A stretch of 51,631 nucleotides of DNA, from NCBI GenBank assembly GCA_004102805.1, contig SCEG01000020.1:1-51631 (forward strand). Direction: 5' to 3'. Positions 48,891 through 51,631 of the stretch are shown here, in pieces. Within the stretch, counting starts at the first letter, position 1. Each line of letters starts with the position of its first letter. The translations under genes were made by a program, and so were the position numbers. The notes below the pieces were generated by a model. It worked only from the letters and a program-made list of their open reading frames with translations. It had not been told where the DNA came from and made no database searches. The DNA is from Muribaculaceae bacterium Isolate-002 (NCI). GTDB lineage: Bacteria > Bacteroidota > Bacteroidia > Bacteroidales > Muribaculaceae.

Positions 48891-50786
48891 CTATCTTCCG
48901 AGCAACAAAAGAAGAATATTGATATCAGATGGCGACACCCCCGGAATGCGGGATGCCTGCCCCACGGTAAGAGGCCGTATTTTATCAAGTTTCTGACGGG
49001 CTTCGGTCGACAATGACGTGAGCGACGAGTAGTCGAATTTATCACCGAGCACGAGCCCTTCGAGACGGCGCGCTTTGTCGGCGAGTTGCTTTTCGCGGTC
49101 GAGATATCCGCGATATTTCACCATAATCTCCACCGCTTCGATTATTTCGTCGATGCGGTCATCACCGAGCGATGCAATGAAATCGTCAAGCGGCTTTATC
49201 CCTGCCGCAAGTTTACGCAAATCGAGAGCGGGACGCAAAAGCAGCTGCGACAGCTTGCAGCCCTGCTGCATGGGCGTCTCCCCTATCGAAACAAGATAAT
49301 CATTGATAAGAGCGGGCTTGACGGAGAAACCGTTTATGAAATCAATCAGGCATTCTTTGCGCCGCAACTTGTCGGAGTAAGCTTCATAGCGCACATCATC
49401 CACAAGTCCAATTTCACGGCCACGTGGAGTGAGACGCTCATCGGCATCATCCTGACGCAGGAGTATGCGGTATTCGGCACGTGACGTAAACATGCGGTAC
49501 GGCTCATCGACACCCTTTGTTACAAGGTCGTCAATCAGAACCCCGATATAGGCTTCGTCACGGCCAAGCGTAAACGGTTCACGCCCAAGAGCGGAAAGAG
49601 CTGCATTTGCTCCGGCCACGAGACCCTGTCCGGCAGCCTCCTCATATCCCGTGGTGCCGTTGATCTGCCCCGCGAAATACAGACCGTCCACGAGTTTTGT
49701 CTCGAGAGTGTGGCGCAGTTGCGTGGGGTCAAAAAAGTCATATTCGATAGCATATCCGGGACGATAGATCTGCACATTGCGGAATGCCGGAATGGTGTGC
49801 AGAGCCTCAACCTGAATATCAATAGGCAGCGATGAAGAGAAGCCGTTGAGATAATACTCCTGCGTATCCTCACCTTCGGGCTCAAGAAAAAGCTGATGCT
49901 CCGTCTTGTCGGCAAAGGTCACAATTTTTGTCTCTATCGAGGGGCAATAGCGCGGACCGATACTTTGTATCTGACCATTGAAAAGCGGAGAGTCAGGCAA
50001 CCCTCGGCGGAGCACCTCATGGGTGGCTTCAGAGGTATAGACAGCAAAACACTGACGCTGTTCGAGAGTGCGATGCACACCCGGCAGGTAGGAGAATTTA
50101 TGGAAATCTCCGCCGTCAACAAGCGCGTCGTCACCATCCTGCGGAACAGCAAGCGAGAAGTCGACAGAACGTCCGTCGATACGCACAGGCGTACCGGTTT
50201 TCATTCTGTCGGTAGCAAAGCTGAGTTTGCGCAGCGACTCGGTAAGACCGCACGATGCCGGCTCGGCTACACGTCCGCCCTCTATCTGAGTGCGGCCGAT
50301 ATGCATCAGACCGTTAAGAAATGTGCCGTTTGTGAGCACCACGCTTTTTGCATAAAACCTGACACCCATAGCCGTCACAACACCTTTGATAACACCATCC
50401 TCTACGATGACATCTATAACATCATCCTGCCACATCGACAGGTTAGGTGTATTCTCAAGTATATGACGCCACATCGCTGAGAATTTCATTCGGTCGCACT
50501 GCGAGCGCGGACTCCACATCGCCGGACCTTTGGAGCGGTTTAGCATGCGGAACTGGATGGCCGAACTGTCGGTCACAACCCCCATCATACCGCCAAGCGC
50601 ATCGACCTCTCTAACTATCTGCCCTTTGGCTATACCACCTACGGCAGGATTGCAGCTCATCTGCGCAATTTTATTCATGTCGAGCGTCACAAGCAGCGTA
50701 TCAGCACCTATACATGCCGAAGCGTGAGCCGCCTCACAGCCGGCGTGACCGGCTCCAACCACTATGACATCAAATTCGTATTTCAT
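48891..50786 (-). CDS. mnmG: tRNA uridine 5-carboxymethylaminomethyl modification enzyme MnmG
   Basis: This FAD protein, with MnmE, installs the cmnm5 group at wobble uridine 34 of several tRNAs. From the ATG at 50786 it has 631 residues, close to the usual length; the frame stays open 56 codons further up, but that part is unlike the family. It starts MKYEFDVIVVGAGHAGCEAA (GxGxxG at 11-16) and has SCNPAVGGIAKGQIV, then GTFLNGLMHIG and the conserved GYEEAAGQGLVAG and TSRAEYRILLRQDDAD segments. A minus-strand -7-like box TATTTTTG (50804-50811) lies 18 bp upstream. Confidence 0.97.
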   Translation of the reverse strand: MKYEFDVIVVGAGHAGCEAAHASACIGADTLLVTLDMNKIAQMSCNPAVGGIAKGQIVREVDALGGMMGVVTDSSAIQFRMLNRSKGPAMWSPRSQCDRMKFSAMWRHILENTPNLSMWQDDVIDVIVEDGVIKGVVTAMGVRFYAKSVVLTNGTFLNGLMHIGRTQIEGGRVAEPASCGLTESLRKLSFATDRMKTGTPVRIDGRSVDFSLAVPQDGDDALVDGGDFHKFSYLPGVHRTLEQRQCFAVYTSEATHEVLRRGLPDSPLFNGQIQSIGPRYCPSIETKIVTFADKTEHQLFLEPEGEDTQEYYLNGFSSSLPIDIQVEALHTIPAFRNVQIYRPGYAIEYDFFDPTQLRHTLETKLVDGLYFAGQINGTTGYEEAAGQGLVAGANAALSALGREPFTLGRDEAYIGVLIDDLVTKGVDEPYRMFTSRAEYRILLRQDDADERLTPRGREIGLVDDVRYEAYSDKLRRKECLIDFINGFSVKPALINDYLVSIGETPMQQGCKLSQLLLRPALDLRKLAAGIKPLDDFIASLGDDRIDEIIEAVEIMVKYRGYLDREKQLADKARRLEGLVLGDKFDYSSLTSLSTEARQKLDKIRPLTVGQASRIPGVSPSDINILLLLLGR

Positions 50787-50935
50787 CTGTAATTTATATT
50801 TCGCAAAAATATTGTCAGCAAATTTTCGCAATAAACGCTTGATATTCAAATGTTTATCCAGAAATAAGGCCGATTTTAAGGCGATTTCCGTGCGATATTT
50901 GCATTTTCGTGATAGCTTGTAGGGAAATATCTCAC

Positions 50936-51361
50936 TCAGCAACCCGCTCGCCAAAGCGCGAGAGCATCATTCTCATGCGCCTCCATAACCTCGCGCTCGC
51001 CGGGGCCTTTGTCGTTGATGCCGCAGAGATGCAGCACGCCGTGAATTATCACCCTCATCAGTTCGTCGTCATACGAAGCGCCTACAGCCTCGGCATTCGT
51101 GGCCACAGTGTCGAGAGAGATAAACATATCGCCGCGAATCAGCTTGCCGGTCGTATTGTCAAACGTTATGATATCCGTGTAGTAGTCATGTTGGAGATAC
51201 TGCCGGTTGACTTCAAGAATGCGCTCGTCATCACAAAAGATATAAGTAAGAGCACCGGTGCGACGCCCCTGCCGGTGCGCCACCTCAACAATCCACCGCT
51301 CCACCTTCTCCCAGTCGAGCGCCGGCTTCTCAACATTCTGCGTCAATATCTCGATTGTCAT
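50936..51361 (-). CDS. ybeY: endoribonuclease YbeY
   Basis: This 141-residue metal-dependent RNase takes part in 16S rRNA 3' maturation and ribosome quality control. The zinc motif is IHGVLHLCGINDK, with H107 and H111; the third ligand position, His in the E. coli protein, is not His here, and D117 lies nearby, as in other Bacteroidetes sequences I recall. The central YYTDIITFDN and RGDMFISLD blocks are typical. The start is set at 51361 (MTIEILTQNV); an upstream ATG at 51403 lies at or before the predicted start of transcription. mnmG follows after 149 bp. Confidence 0.92.
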   Translation of the reverse strand: MTIEILTQNVEKPALDWEKVERWIVEVAHRQGRRTGALTYIFCDDERILEVNRQYLQHDYYTDIITFDNTTGKLIRGDMFISLDTVATNAEAVGASYDDELMRVIIHGVLHLCGINDKGPGEREVMEAHENDALALWRAGC

Positions 51362-51407
51362 AACACGACCATTTGTGCGGAGACCAATCCCCGCTAAAAA
51401 CAAATGA

Positions 51408-51439
51408 CAAATATAAAAAAACTCCCCGACAATTGCAAT
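51408..51439 (-). promoter_or_regulatory. promoter of ybeY
   Basis: On the minus strand the -7 box TATATTTG (51408-51415) and -33 ATTG (51436-51439) are separated by 20 bp. The predicted start near 51400 leaves a leader of about 40 nt before the ATG at 51361. Confidence 0.55.
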
Positions 51440-51509
51440 TCATAATCCACGATTTTATCACGACAATTTTAACAAGCCATCACACAAACATCCGGCACCC
51501 ACGGCTCTT

Positions 51510-51631
51510 TCATTTAAAAAAGTCTTGTGCTTCCGAAAAGCCTGTTATTTTATAGCGGGGGAAGTCTGAATGGGAAAGGGTGATTTTCGCATTCATTTCT
51601 CTGATTTTCAATAAAATAAGTGGTATAAAAA
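51510..51631 (-). CDS. C-terminal end of a gene cut by the window end
   Basis: On the minus strand a frame is open from the window end to a TGA at 51510-51512, giving 39 residues that end in YKITGFSEAQDFFK. There is an internal ATG (MNAKITLSHSDFPRYK), so it could also be a 28-residue ORF. I cannot identify it. Its orientation matches ybeY, which has its own promoter downstream. Confidence 0.3.
   Translation of the reverse strand, partial: FIPLILLKIREMNAKITLSHSDFPRYKITGFSEAQDFFK

Noticed and set aside
50854..50862. TTATCCAGA as a DnaA box and sign of oriC
   Set aside because: It is a single near-match (the consensus is TTATCCACA) without further boxes or an AT-rich unwinding region, so no origin is claimed here.
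1..51631. CRISPR array or cas genes
   Set aside because: No regularly spaced direct repeats with unique spacers, and no cas-like protein, were seen on either strand.

Overview
The window is a chromosomal segment of a gut-type Bacteroidales bacterium, most like Muribaculaceae. This rests on SusC/SusD pairs, BspA-type LRR proteins, secreted proteins with type IX-like C-terminal tails, an argF' (succinylornithine carbamoyltransferase) gene, the absence of obvious Shine-Dalgarno sites, and several promoters that fit the Bacteroidetes pattern (TTTG, about 20 bp, TAnnTTTG). The lineage is inferred from gene content only; no database search was possible.

Layout. At 1-600 two convergent tRNA genes (Leu-CAA and Gln-UUG) each have their own promoter and terminator. 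At 728-2053 there is a compact minus-strand cluster rnpA-yidD-tatD. From 18327 down to 2197 runs a 16 kb minus-strand operon built from two similar modules, each with fasciclin (Fas1) lipoproteins upstream of a SusC/SusD pair, and a small Cys-rich ORF at its end. It is divergent from a GH95 alpha-L-fucosidase (18920-21337). Next come a membrane-anchored TPR/AraC-type regulator and a large BspA-like LRR surface protein. From 26303 to 31165 lie minus-strand housekeeping genes: a SlyD-like prolyl isomerase, mutS, and a sufE/M28 peptidase pair.

At 31.8-33.4 kb there is an AT-rich island: two small related membrane proteins flank a lipoprotein, and a 161 bp MITE-like hairpin element closes it. It is followed by mgtE-rsmA, a secreted starch-binding-like protein, and a strongly structured 224 bp intergenic element (37362-37585). 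An argF'-proC-proB-proA operon makes arginine and proline precursors. Then come meaB with two DUF1573 proteins, rlmN, a small lipoprotein, uvrC, apt, mnmG and ybeY. A perfect parS-like palindrome lies between apt and mnmG, which suggests the segment may be close to the replication origin.

The surface genes (Fas1/SusCD, GH95, TPR-AraC, LRR, starch-binding protein) form the accessory part; most of the rest is core metabolism and information processing. The items most worth a second look are the duplicated Fas1-SusCD modules, the AT-rich small-membrane-protein/lipoprotein cassette, the multi-hairpin intergenic element, the paired palindromic repeats at 29.7 and 35.8 kb, and the parS site.
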